Origin: Siphonodentalium dalli
Taxonomy: Eukaryota; Mollusca; Scaphopoda; Gadilida; Siphonodentaliidae
Length of the DNA: 64,000 bases
Direction of reading: 5' to 3'
Assembly: GCA_032622095.1 (NCBI GenBank)
Contig: CP136063.1
Coordinates: forward strand, 36,244,106 to 36,308,105
Part shown: positions 12,907 through 20,892 of the stretch, in pieces
Numbering within the stretch: position 1 is the first letter of the stretch
How the letters are laid out: every line of letters starts with the position of its first letter
Position numbers and translations under genes: made by a program
The notes under the pieces: generated by a model
Databases searched by the model: none
Told to the model about the DNA's origin: nothing
The model's input: the letters and a program-made list of their open reading frames with translations, nothing else

Positions 12907-14305
12907 TAGTTGATTGTAATTGGGTTATTTGTGTCTTGATGGTGATGTTTGATGAGTTCAAAGTTGTGAATGCAATTAGTTTGATACTGGCTGATGTAGC
13001 TATGCACCTTGGTGGTAAAGTTATCGTTGCGATGGGGGGTAAAATTGTGATTCTATACGGTCGTTTTCTTAAGAGATTGTGATGACAGTTTACTGTAAAT
13101 GTATGAGCTTTCGTGGTTGTTATAAGCCATGTACATGCCGCCAGCTTAATAGCGGATGGTAAATTATACTGAGGGTATATGGCTATAGGGCAATTTGTGG
13201 CGGTATTTTTTGTATCATTGGTGAATATGTTGAGTAGGCAGTTATGATTATGTGATGCGGCGATTGAAATTTTTTGAATTTTACAATATGGTAATTTGTT
13301 TAAAATACACGGGTGATTGTCACCAATGGTGGTATATTTGGATCGGTCGGGAGATAATAGCAGGTAATTATGAGTAATATCGATTCGGGCAACTGTATAT
13401 TTATTGTTGTGTCTGAGTTTTGGGTCTCGAGGGTCTAATGGATAAAAAAATGGTATAGCGCGGAATATGTCAAACTGCATTCTGACATCGCGTAAATAAA
13501 TTGTTATGGTAATGATTAGTCTGCTGTCTGTGAGTATGGTTTGTGTCTTCAAATGTTTGTAATATTTTGCAATTCCCGATTCTATGGGGAATGGTAACTT
13601 CAAATGGGCTGGAAGTAATTTCGTTATACTGTCAAGTGCCTTTTTTAAATGTATTGGGCTTATGATCTCCGGTGTAAATCGGTGGTTAATTAGAGAGGCA
13701 ATTTGAACTTTAAGATGTCGCAAATATAACTTTGCTTGGATAACATCTTGTTGTATTTCATGTAATATTACTAGAAACGTAGCGTTGATGATTGTGAATA
13801 TTTCAATTGTATGTACGTGTTTTTGAGTTCGATGTGTTTCTTTTCGAAGTGTGGCTTGAATATTGGATATTGTTGTTGATAATGTATTGACTCGTTGGCG
13901 ATTTTCGTTTGAAATGACGCGTGTTATATTCATGATAGAATAAGCGGTTTGAGTATCGTGTTGGATTTTTTTTTGGTTTTGGTAGAGGGTTCGTATGTTA
14001 TCTTCTACATGTGTAATATCTGACATCGAAGGGGTGCCAAATAGAAACTTGGCGATATCGCTTATTACGGGTAATATTGCTCGTTTGAGTCTTTTGGTAT
14101 TATGGAGTTGATAATAATTATGATATTCATATTGGATTTGTTTTGTTTCCGTGAGAGCCGCTGCTAATTCAGTTTGTAAATCTGTCAAAATGTTGATGAG
14201 ATTAAAGTTAATGTTATTTGTCTCGTTCCTGAATGGAGGTTTGTTATGGTGATATGTGCTTTGATGAAACGTGGCACAAATGCTATTGAGTTTATTTTGG
14301 GCCAT
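12791..14305 (-). pseudogene. env: env ectodomain (F-type fusion glycoprotein), main open stretch
   Basis: 504 codons. It resembles the baculovirus F / errantivirus envelope family: a furin-type site RLKR at residues 72-75 is followed directly by a fusion-peptide-like stretch AILPVISDIAKFLFGT, then long heptad-rich helices (about 95-220), then a Cys-rich region. These proteins fuse viral and host membranes after cleavage into F2 and F1. The apparent start Met is internal: the frame continues upstream, broken by one in-frame TAG at 14342-14344, into a signal-peptide-containing segment. The 3' end runs out of frame at the 12814-12820 homopolymer and stops before the membrane anchor. As it stands the gene is interrupted twice. 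The family assignment is from motif layout, with no alignment run. Confidence 0.78.
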
Positions 14306-14341
14306 CCTTATGTCGGTAGCGAGTCTTGCTATGTAGGTATA

Positions 14342-14512
14342 CTATGGTGTGAGTTCGATGGGAAAACTGAGATCCCAATTTTCATTTGAGACAGCAATTT
14401 GCCGGTGATGCAAAAATAACATGTTCTGTCGAGTTAACATAGCGTCACTAGTTTGAAAGCCGATGATAAGTATGAAGAGGGTCGCTTTAACGAAGTTTTC
14501 TGTAGGCTTCAT
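14342..14512 (-). pseudogene. env: env N-terminal segment with signal peptide
   Basis: The same frame as the main env stretch, cut off from it by a TAG at 14342-14344. The likely start Met is at 14512 (MKPTENF...), followed by a hydrophobic signal peptide ending near GFQTSDA, then the beginning of the F2 part. An upstream Met at 14599 is in frame, but it precedes a pyrimidine-rich stretch ending in AG (14526-14527, minus strand) that looks like a splice acceptor. Errantiviruses make env from a spliced RNA, which favours the 14512 start. Confidence 0.65.
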
Positions 14513-14525
14513 ATCGCTTGCACCC

Positions 14526-14541
14526 CTATAAGTAAAAATAT
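14526..14541 (-). promoter_or_regulatory. Candidate 3' splice acceptor for env mRNA
   Basis: Minus strand TATTTTTACTTATAG, with the AG at 14527-14526, 14 bases before the env ATG at 14512. This is known biology of errantiviruses applied here by position. The donor was not identified. Confidence 0.4.
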
Positions 14542-14599
14542 AGGTGTGTATTAGCGGGTTAGCCGGTATCTGATTATAAAGATAGATTCGCGTGGGCAT

Positions 14600-14685
14600 G
14601 GCTTTTATGGGTTAACTGGTTTGATTAATCGATGAGATTTTTCGGCCGGTGTAAGTTGTAATGTCATTCTCAAATTACTGTGTAA
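14600..14685. other. Short spacer between env start and antisense promoter
   Basis: 86 bp with no gene or clear motif. It separates the leftward env gene from the rightward accessory gene A, so the two are divergent. Confidence 0.6.
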
Positions 14686-14806
14686 AATTGGTACCCCCAG
14701 AAATCGACGAAATATGACGTCACGCGATGCCAGTGTGTGTACCAATTAGCCGCGCTGCGTGCGCTAGGCGTGTCGACGAAGGTAATTAGTGGTATAGCGG
14801 TATAAA
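14686..14806 (+). promoter_or_regulatory. Promoter of antisense accessory gene A (inverted repeat, CRE, CCAAT, TATA)
   Basis: A 9-bp perfect inverted repeat, AATTGGTAC (14686-14694) and GTACCAATT (14739-14747). A perfect cAMP-response-type palindrome TGACGTCA (14715-14722) lies within 2 bp of its centre. The right arm supplies a CCAAT box (14742-14746). TATAAA follows at 14801-14806, 58 bp before the ATG at 14864. This is a textbook arrangement for a metazoan RNA polymerase II promoter reading opposite to gag-pol-env. Confidence 0.65.
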
Positions 14807-14863
14807 TGCGTTGGCCATTACGGCTGTGAATTATTGCGGGCCTATCTTTCGATATTTGCAGTT

Positions 14864-15170
14864 ATGAGTCAACTTTTGAGTGAGTTAGAGTGTAAGTTGA
14901 GAAATGCGAAGGCATCTGGTTTAGGGTATTTTGGGGGTGATCGTTGATTCGATCTATCTGACCTACGTGAATGATCAGATAGTCGATCAATTTGGGCGGG
15001 GGAATGAGCACGCCCGTACGGGGGTATCATCCAAGAGCGATCGCTATCTGTGTACGTTGTGGCTAGAAGAAAATGAGAGGTGTTACCTCATTTTAAATCT
15101 GAAAAAGCAGATTAGGGAAGAGAGGAGAAGGTTGATGGATCTGTGGTCGGAAGAACAGACTGACGGGTAA
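14864..15170 (+). pseudogene. Antisense accessory gene A (small helical protein, frame change)
   Basis: I do not recognise this protein family. The first ATG after the TATA box is 14864 (MSQLLSELECKL...), and that frame ends at 14945-14947 after 27 codons. The frame opening at 14931 then runs to 15170 and encodes the rest. The two overlap at a GGGGG run (14934-14938), where a one-base change would join them. The C-terminal part contains ENERCx4NLx3IREERRRLMDLWS, which matches gene B without gaps over 27 residues. Both proteins also begin with an MS..L..LE pattern. It is charged and probably helical, about 95-100 residues, with no signal peptide or membrane segment. It lies on the strand opposite to gag-pol-env in the pol-env spacer. 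The shared motif argues that it is or recently was coding; the break suggests this copy is dead or misassembled. Confidence 0.6.
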
Positions 15171-15636
15171 GACGGAGTTGAGTTGGACCGGCTGATGAGC
15201 GAGATTTGAGGAGGTTTGGCAGGAGGAGTAAAGGAGAAAGATGGGCCCAATCTTTGATAGCTGTTTGTGCCTATATAATTTAACGTGGGCTACATCGTGC
15301 TAATGAAGATTGGTTTCATTGAAAACATCACATGGACATCTGAATGTGAACGACGAGTGGTATTGCTGTATTATTTATAAAATGTATGTGTCATAGGGTG
15401 TAGGTATACCAACAGTCATGTCAATATGGATATCAAAAGGCATATGAATAAATGCGTATTGTGTACTGCTATATATAGGTTCTTATTGCTATATTTGACA
15501 TGATTATTGGCGGAAATATTTGTTGATTGTATAGTATTAGGGGAGTGCAATTGACGCATGGAATAGTAGTTCTATCTATATTGTAATGATAATATTTGAT
15601 CGCGCATTGTCACGCGGCTCTGGTTATCTTGGCGGT
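15171..15636. other. Spacer after gene A
   Basis: No convincing gene on either strand. Holds the possible AATAAA at 15447. Just after the gene A stop the same frame stays open for 12 codons (to 15209), with a weak resemblance to the sequence after the gene B stop. Confidence 0.5.
15447..15452 (+). terminator. Possible polyadenylation signal for gene A
   Basis: AATAAA, 277 bp downstream of the gene A stop. A hexamer like this can occur by chance in AT-rich DNA. Confidence 0.35.
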
Positions 15637-16075
15637 GGGGGGGGGGGGGGGTATGTATACGATATCGTCGTGTTGGGAGATATATTGTGATTTTCACATA
15701 CATGTTATTCAGGCTCATTTTAGCTCTGCACATGTATATGTGAATTAGGGTATTGTGGGCAGTTGGGGGGGGGGGGTGGTACATATACGATATGGTCATG
15801 TTGGGAGATATATTGTGATTTTCGCATACATGTTATTCAGGCTCATTTTAGCTCTGCACATGTATATGTGAATTAGGGTATTGTGGGCAGTTGGGGGGGG
15901 GGGGGTGGTACATATACGATATGGTCATGTTGGGAGATATATTGTGATTTTCACATACATGTTATTCAGGCTCATTTTAGCTCTGCACATGTATATGTGA
16001 TTTAGGGTATTGTGGGCAGTTGGGGGGGGGTGGTGGTACATATACGATATGGTCGTGTTGAGAGATATATTGTGA
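15637..16075. repeat. 128-bp tandem repeat with long G runs, about 3.4 copies
   Basis: ATACGATAT recurs at 15657, 15785, 15914 and 16042 (steps of 128, 129 and 128). Each unit starts with a G homopolymer: G15 at 15637-15651, G12 at 15765-15776, G13 at 15893-15905 and G9 at 16022-16030. The rest of the unit is nearly identical between copies, for example TTATTCAGGCTCATTTTAGC. It lies between genes A and B. The G runs are on the strand that codes for the accessory genes. Confidence 0.92.
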
Positions 16076-16631
16076 CTTACATCTCACTAGATACGTGGTG
16101 TGTGGGGGAGGGGTCTGGTGTATGTGTTGTGGAAGTGGAAGGTTAACCTATCGGTGTTCTTGTCATACTTATTGGTTTGTGTGGGTCGCTTGATTTGGGT
16201 TATTTGAGTTTAATGAATAATTATGGATAGTTTTATGTTTATGAGGCAGATAAATTGGCTGGGTAATGTTTGTTTATGTTATGGTTTATGTTGAAATATT
16301 CCTATTTATTGATATGATACTTGTGTAACATATTTTCATTGTATTTATTTTGTTTTTGTTGTTTGAGGGAAGCAAGTTTTAGCCCTGTGTGCATTGTGCA
16401 CCGATGCACACTGGACTTGCCAGCATTGAGTTATATCTGATTATTAGATGATGTTTAGTGTGTTTATTTATCATTGGATATTATGTTTAGATGTATCGAA
16501 GAGATATCGCTTGATAGCTGGTTCGATGTTAGCGGGAACAGGGGTTTGTAATATATATTACCGTGTGGGTCTATTTGAGATAGATAGTACCTAGCATGTC
16601 CCTCGGGAAGCTTCGAGAGTGCTTACTTGGT
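16076..16631. other. AT-rich spacer before gene B promoter
   Basis: No gene seen. Holds a hairpin at 16387-16411. The remainder is T/G-rich, like the rest of the spacer. Confidence 0.5.
16387..16411. other. 8-bp-stem hairpin with palindromic loop
   Basis: GTGTGCAT (16387-16394) and ATGCACAC (16404-16411) are exact inverted repeats around a 9-base loop that itself contains the palindrome GTGCAC. Confidence 0.7.
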
Positions 16632-16690
16632 TTGGCACAGCGTCTCGATTCGATACGGACGCTATCTGCCAATATGAGATGAGTATATAA
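16632..16690 (+). promoter_or_regulatory. Promoter of antisense accessory gene B (inverted repeat plus TATA)
   Basis: TTGGCACAGCGTC (from 16632) and GACGCTATCTGCCAA (to 16672) form an inverted repeat with an imperfect middle of each arm. A TATATAA box follows at 16684-16690. The ATG at 16736 is 45 bp after the box. An upstream in-frame ATG at 16694 would fall before the expected RNA start, so 16736 is preferred. Confidence 0.6.
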
Positions 16691-16735
16691 GGTGTGGGAA
16701 TATCGACAAGTGTTATTTCTGACTTAATTTTCATT

Positions 16736-17011
16736 ATGTCTGATTACTTGCGATTCTTGGAGGCTGAGGTTGCCGTGTTAGAAACTAGTCAATATGAGGT
16801 GACAATGCAGTATGTGGACCACATACTGGCATTTCATGATGTTATAGTTGCTGTGTGCCTTGCCGGAGGGACCAGTATAGATTGGGCACGGTACTTTAGT
16901 ACCGTGTCTGAGTTAGAAAGATGCCAGAAGGTGATAAATCTCCGGCTGGAGATCATAGATGAAAGGCAGCGAATAGTGGACATCTGGAGTCAACATCGGA
17001 GAGTGTTATAA
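16736..17011 (+). CDS. Antisense accessory gene B (small helical protein, paralogue of A)
   Basis: 91 residues beginning MSDYLRFLEAEVAVLE. Not a family I recognise. The N-terminus is acidic and helical, the centre is hydrophobic (about residues 30-45), and the C-terminal motif is ELERCx4NLx3IIDERQRIVDIWS, colinear with gene A (13 of 27 identical by eye). No signal peptide; the central hydrophobic stretch is too short and polar for a confident membrane segment. The start is chosen by the TATA position and by the MS..L..LE match to gene A. After the TAA at 17009-17011 the same frame stays open for about 33 codons (EDVAVTAAPDEFGPSLDQEL...), so the stop could be a recent loss or a readthrough point. 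Encoded opposite to gag-pol-env with its own promoter. Function unknown; a regulatory or coiled-coil role is only a guess. Confidence 0.68.
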   Translation: MSDYLRFLEAEVAVLETSQYEVTMQYVDHILAFHDVIVAVCLAGGTSIDWARYFSTVSELERCQKVINLRLEIIDERQRIVDIWSQHRRVL

Positions 17012-17208
17012 GAAGATGTTGCTGTGACTGCTGCCCCTGATGAATTCGGACCGTCCCTGGATCAAGAGCTGGCTTGCATTCTGCAAGCTGGCACGGTGTT
17101 TAGCCAACAATAACATGAATTGAATTGTTTTTGGGGTTATTCACCGTGTCAGCCTGTAGAAATAACATCTTGCTGATAAATTCAGTGAAAAGAAATGTAT
17201 TTTTTGTT

Positions 17209-17230
17209 TTGTTGTTGTTGTTGTTGTTGT
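17209..17230. repeat. (TTG)n microsatellite
   Basis: About seven uninterrupted TTG units. Confidence 0.9.
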
Positions 17231-17456
17231 AATCGTGGTAATTCCCCAAAGGTGTTAATATTGGTTGAGCTACAAAGAGTAACTTTTGTAAACGTGCTAA
17301 ATGGCCAAAGATTATTTAATTATAGTCTAAGATTGGTTGAAATGTAAAGAGATAAATATATTATTAGACCGCTGCCAATAATTATTACAGAGTTCAATAC
17401 TGTTATTGATTGGGTTATCTAAGTTTTAAAATGAAGAGCGTTTGTTTGTTCGTTCG

Positions 17457-17462
17457 AATAAA
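17457..17462 (+). terminator. Possible polyadenylation signal for gene B
   Basis: AATAAA on the plus strand, about 450 bp past the gene B stop. Weak evidence. Confidence 0.3.
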
Positions 17463-17600
17463 TTTGGTTTTAGTTATTTCGGAGAGTTTATGGGAACGTA
17501 TGGAATATGGGAGAAATGCCAGGGTTGATATAATATACGCTCTATAGTAAAGAGTGTTATACGTTTGCTTCTGGGTTTCGTGGGTTCAAATAATGTCGGT

Positions 17601-18262
17601 AAATGTATGTGAGATGCGAGGTGGGAAATCAGTGATGGTGGTGGAAATGTCGTGGTTTCTGTACCAATCGTTCTGTGATAAAGAACGTTATTTGGCAGTA
17701 TTGGGGGAAGTGATATTGAGGGAAATATGCCGTGATGATTGTATCACCTACTATATAATATAATTATAGTGTCTTGTGGCGGGTGGGGGTGTCTACATTG
17801 AGGGATAATATGCCGTGGTTTCTGTAGCAATCGTTCTATGATAAAGAGCGTTGTTTGGCAGTATTGGGGGTAGTAATATTGAGGGAAATATGCCGTGATT
17901 ATTGTATCACCTACTATATAATATATAGTGTATTGTGGCGTTGGTGGGGGGGGTGTCTACATTGAGGGATAATATGCCGTGGTTTCTGTACCAATCGTTC
18001 TATGATAAAGAGCGTTGTTTGGCAGTATTGGGGGTAGTAATATTGAGGGAAATATGCCGTGATTATTGTATCACCTACTATATAATATATAGTGTATTGT
18101 GGTGTTGGTGGGGGGGGGTGTCTACATTGAGGGATAATATGCCGTGGTTTCTGTACCAGTCGTTCTATGATAAAGAGCGTTGTTTGGCAGTATTGGGGGT
18201 AGTAATATTGAGGGAAATATGCCGTGATTATTGTATAACCTACTGTATAATATATAGTGTAT
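17601..18262. repeat. About 164-bp tandem repeat, four copies, each with a TATA-like stretch
   Basis: The segment starting CGTTCTNTGATAAAGA recurs at 17669, 17832, 17996 and 18161 (steps of 163, 164 and 165). Each unit holds TGCCGTGGTTTCTGTA or a close variant, the hairpin-like CGTTCT...AGAACG/AGAGCG, and a TATAATATATAG-type box. The first copy is the most diverged and the last three are nearly identical. Two units happen to stay open in one plus-strand frame, which I treat as incidental. The last unit's TATA-like box leads into candidate gene C. Confidence 0.9.
18246..18256 (+). promoter_or_regulatory. TATA-like box ahead of candidate gene C
   Basis: TATAATATATA at the end of the last tandem repeat unit, 48 bp (start to start) before the ATG at 18294. 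The spacing is close to that of genes A (63) and B (52). Confidence 0.35.
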
Positions 18263-18293
18263 TGTAGCGTCCGTGTGCTATGTCAATGAATAT

Positions 18294-18497
18294 ATGATTG
18301 AGTTAAGCATATTGGAGGGAATGAAGACGTAACTGAGTCATGAACGGGAGTTTGCCATATTTCGGAGATTGGTGCGAGAGGCAATGATCGACAGATTGGC
18401 ATGTTTCGTGAATAAACAATTGGACAAAGACGCCGAGTGTCAGTCATTAGCGAAAGATATATATTACATGTCGGTTAAATTTACTTCGGCATCATGA
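18294..18497 (+). pseudogene. Candidate antisense accessory gene C (interrupted, weak)
   Basis: An ATG 48 bp downstream of a TATA-like box opens MIELSILEGMKT, which loosely echoes the MS..L..LE start of genes A and B. It then meets TAA at 18330-18332. The same frame stays open for 54 further codons (LSHEREFAIFRRLV... to a stop at 18495-18497), with a charged, helical composition. It lacks the ER.R..D.WS motif. A possible AATAAA lies at 18660-18665. Position and promoter spacing are the main reasons to list it. It may be non-coding. Confidence 0.25.
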
Positions 18498-18716
18498 CTC
18501 ATTGTACACCTGTTAGCGATAATTGAATTAGAGATTTGGGAAACGGGACGATGCCCTGTTTGATATATATACTATATGATCATGCATGGTATGAGTAAAG
18601 TTTATCGTTGGGGTGTCTATCTATGTTATGCCTTTGTAAAACCTGTTTTATATAATACTAATAAAAGTTATGTAAACTATCTATCATTAGTGATTGTGAA
18701 GTACTTTGATACATAA
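18498..18716. other. Convergent intergenic region between accessory module and pol 3' end
   Basis: AT-rich, with AATAAA on the plus strand at 18660-18665. Rightward accessory transcripts would end here, tail to tail with the leftward pol reading frame. Confidence 0.45.
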
Positions 18717-20756
18717 TTATGAATGTTCGATATCAGTTGTCATCTGATATAAATCATATGTTTCCGTACTTTCGTTTGACCAATTCGTCGAACGGCTGTC
18801 GGGTGATGTATATTGGAAGGAATTAGAAAACGATGAATCTTTAGGCGTGTGTTTGGCGTATGGTGTATAGAATTTACGATGCCGGCTGCGTTTGTTATCT
18901 GCGCGATCCGATTTTGTGTCTGGCGTCGTACTATAAGAATTTTGTGTAATTAATTTGTGTTTTATGACATTTGGTTCCTGTGTTTGGGGCCTAGATTGGT
19001 CGCTGGGTGAAAAATCCGGGGGTGATTGGCTGTCTGTTTTATTAAAATGTTTCGAAGCCATGAGTCTGTTGGCTAATTCAGCCAATGGTATTGAAGAACT
19101 GTCGTCTGTGTTTGAGCGCTCAAGTTGAGCGCGCTTAATTGCCGTCGTTTTGAGGTCATCGTCTGATTCCAATGTGGATTGAGAGCTATTATTATCGACA
19201 CTGGCTTCACTCGGTGGAAATGCAAATCGATTATGTCGTTTATTTTTTAAGTGATTGGGAATTTGAGGTGTAGGCCAATCAACGGGGGATGGTTTGATGT
19301 GTTTAGCATGTGATTTTGTTAATTTAGCAGATAGGTCATGTCTTAATATGTAAGATATGGGGCCTGTCTGTTTCAAGATACGCCAAAACGGCTCATATTT
19401 AAATGAAAATTTGTGATTTGGTTGGTGGATTTTGTAATAGACGGATTGGCCTATTTTAAAGGTTGGAATAGATCCACCTTTGTTCTGTTTGTGGTTGCGA
19501 GAGGCTGTTTCGAGAAGAGATTTTGTAGTTTTAAAAATAATGTGTTGATTTTGAAGCGTTGTGGCTAAAAAATCCTCTCCTAAACACTTTTCTCTTTGTG
19601 TTAAAATTCGGTCTATGCTTATCTGTGGTTCTCTAAAAAAAGTTAGAAAAAATGGTGAATGTGTATGTACACTGGAACAATAGAAGTTCATTGCTTGTGA
19701 TGCATAATTTAGATATAGGTCCCAATTTTCTACATTTGCTTGGGTGATTGTTGAAATGATTGATGCTAGACTTCTATTCGGGCATTCTGACTTCCCATTG
19801 CTTTGGGGTGAGTAGAACGAACTGAGGCGGTGATTGATATGGTAATATTTACAAAATTCAGTAAAGGTAGAGTTTGCAAACTCGGACCCATTATCCGTTA
19901 AAATACCTTCAACTGATCCAAATAAAGTGAAATACTCTGAATTCAATCTTTCTAGAATTGTATCCACCATTTTGTTAGGTAATGCGTATGCTAAAGTATG
20001 TAATGAAAATTGATCAATAATAGTTAAGATAAATCTATTTCCTGACTGTGTTTTGGGGGAAAATGGTCCCATAAGATCGATGGCTATGAGCTGTCCTGGC
20101 CTTGATGGGGCAGTGACTGGTTGAAGCGGGATTTTTGGATTATAAGCATTTCGTTGTCGGCATGTGTGACAATTGTTTATGTATGTGACAAATTTTGCAA
20201 ACAACTGAGGTGTGTAATATCTGTTTCGTATGGTCGCGTATAGCGATTGTACCGCTCTATGGCCGAGACTGTGATATTGGGATATAACTTCCTGCGCTAT
20301 TTTGTCCGTTATATATATTCGTAATTTAGGTATGTCATTATATATTGATATATAGTGTAGGATACCATCTTTGAGAATAAAGGTTTTTGCTAATTTTTCG
20401 GGTATATTTGTTGATTGCATTTGTTTGATAATCTCGGTGATTGTGTGGTCTGCTGATTGTTCATCTCTTATATTAGTTATAGGAGGAAGGACCGGGCTGT
20501 CGTCAAGATCAACTGATGATTCAGAATCCGTTTTCTTTTTTGGTTGTTTATTTCGCTTTGAGAATTCCTGAATATCTTTCATGTCAAGTATATTAACATC
20601 CTGTACAAGGGGATTGGTGGGTGGATTTGGGTCGCTATCTGTGCAAGAAATGATGCACGGGTGTGTGTCGGGGTTTATCCGACTGCAAAAATCGGCCGTA
20701 ACATTGTTCGTGCCTTTAATATAAGTAATTTTTGGGTTCAATGCTGATATTTCCAA
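18717..20756 (-). pseudogene. pol: pol 3' part: end of RNase H, integrase and long C-terminal tail
   Basis: 679 codons. Residues 1-26 are the end of RNase H (NNVTADFCSR). Integrase follows: the zinc-binding HHCC is H162, H166, C196, C199; the catalytic triad is D227 (AIDLMG), D288 (LTDNGSEF) and E324 (NGKSE), with exactly 35 residues between the last two. The GPY/F motif is at 465-470 (GPISYI), typical of Ty3/gypsy integrases, which insert element DNA into host chromosomes. The integrase catalytic and zinc residues are intact. After about residue 490 comes a ~190-residue tail rich in Ser, Asp, Asn and Thr, unusual in length. It is out of frame with the upstream pol stretch, and the lesions lie at 20793-20795 and near 20880. 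The start codon (TTG) is only the edge of the open frame. Confidence 0.85.
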
Positions 20757-20892
20757 AAACCATTTTTGAATTTTTGTGTTTATCAGATCCTGTTATTTAA
20801 ACATGTGGATGAGGGGTAAGTGGTCTGTTTTAATCTCTACTTGGGATCCCTGTAAGTAAAATTTAAATTGCCTTGCAAACGTATATATATAG
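20757..20892 (-). other. Lesions in RNase H: frame change and in-frame stop
   Basis: The upstream pol frame ends at 20837 and the integrase frame is offset by one base. The change of frame is best placed at the TATATATAT run around 20881-20892, since RNase H similarity fades just after it. A TAA at 20793-20795 also interrupts the downstream frame. Two separate defects argue for real decay and not one sequencing slip. Confidence 0.65.

Larger units (their letters stand above)
17012..17600. other. Spacer after gene B
   Basis: Contains the in-frame open extension of gene B to about 17113, a (TTG)7 microsatellite at 17209-17230, a possible AATAAA at 17457-17462, and a diverged partial copy of the following tandem repeat near 17530-17560 (CTCTATAGTAAAGAG). 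No other gene seen. Confidence 0.5.

Noticed and set aside
15572-15799. Minus-strand open frame with Pro runs
   Set aside because: Translation of the G-run tandem repeat. The Pro runs are homopolymer C on that strand.
17554-18267. Plus-strand frames over the 164-bp repeats (repeated WFLYQSFYDKER-like peptide)
   Set aside because: Repeat steps of 163-165 bp do not preserve frame, and the peptide recurs only because the DNA repeats. Not treated as a gene, though two units do share a frame.
14600-18716. Spacer as a nested DNA transposon
   Set aside because: No terminal inverted repeats, target duplication or transposase seen at its edges, and its strand bias matches the host element.
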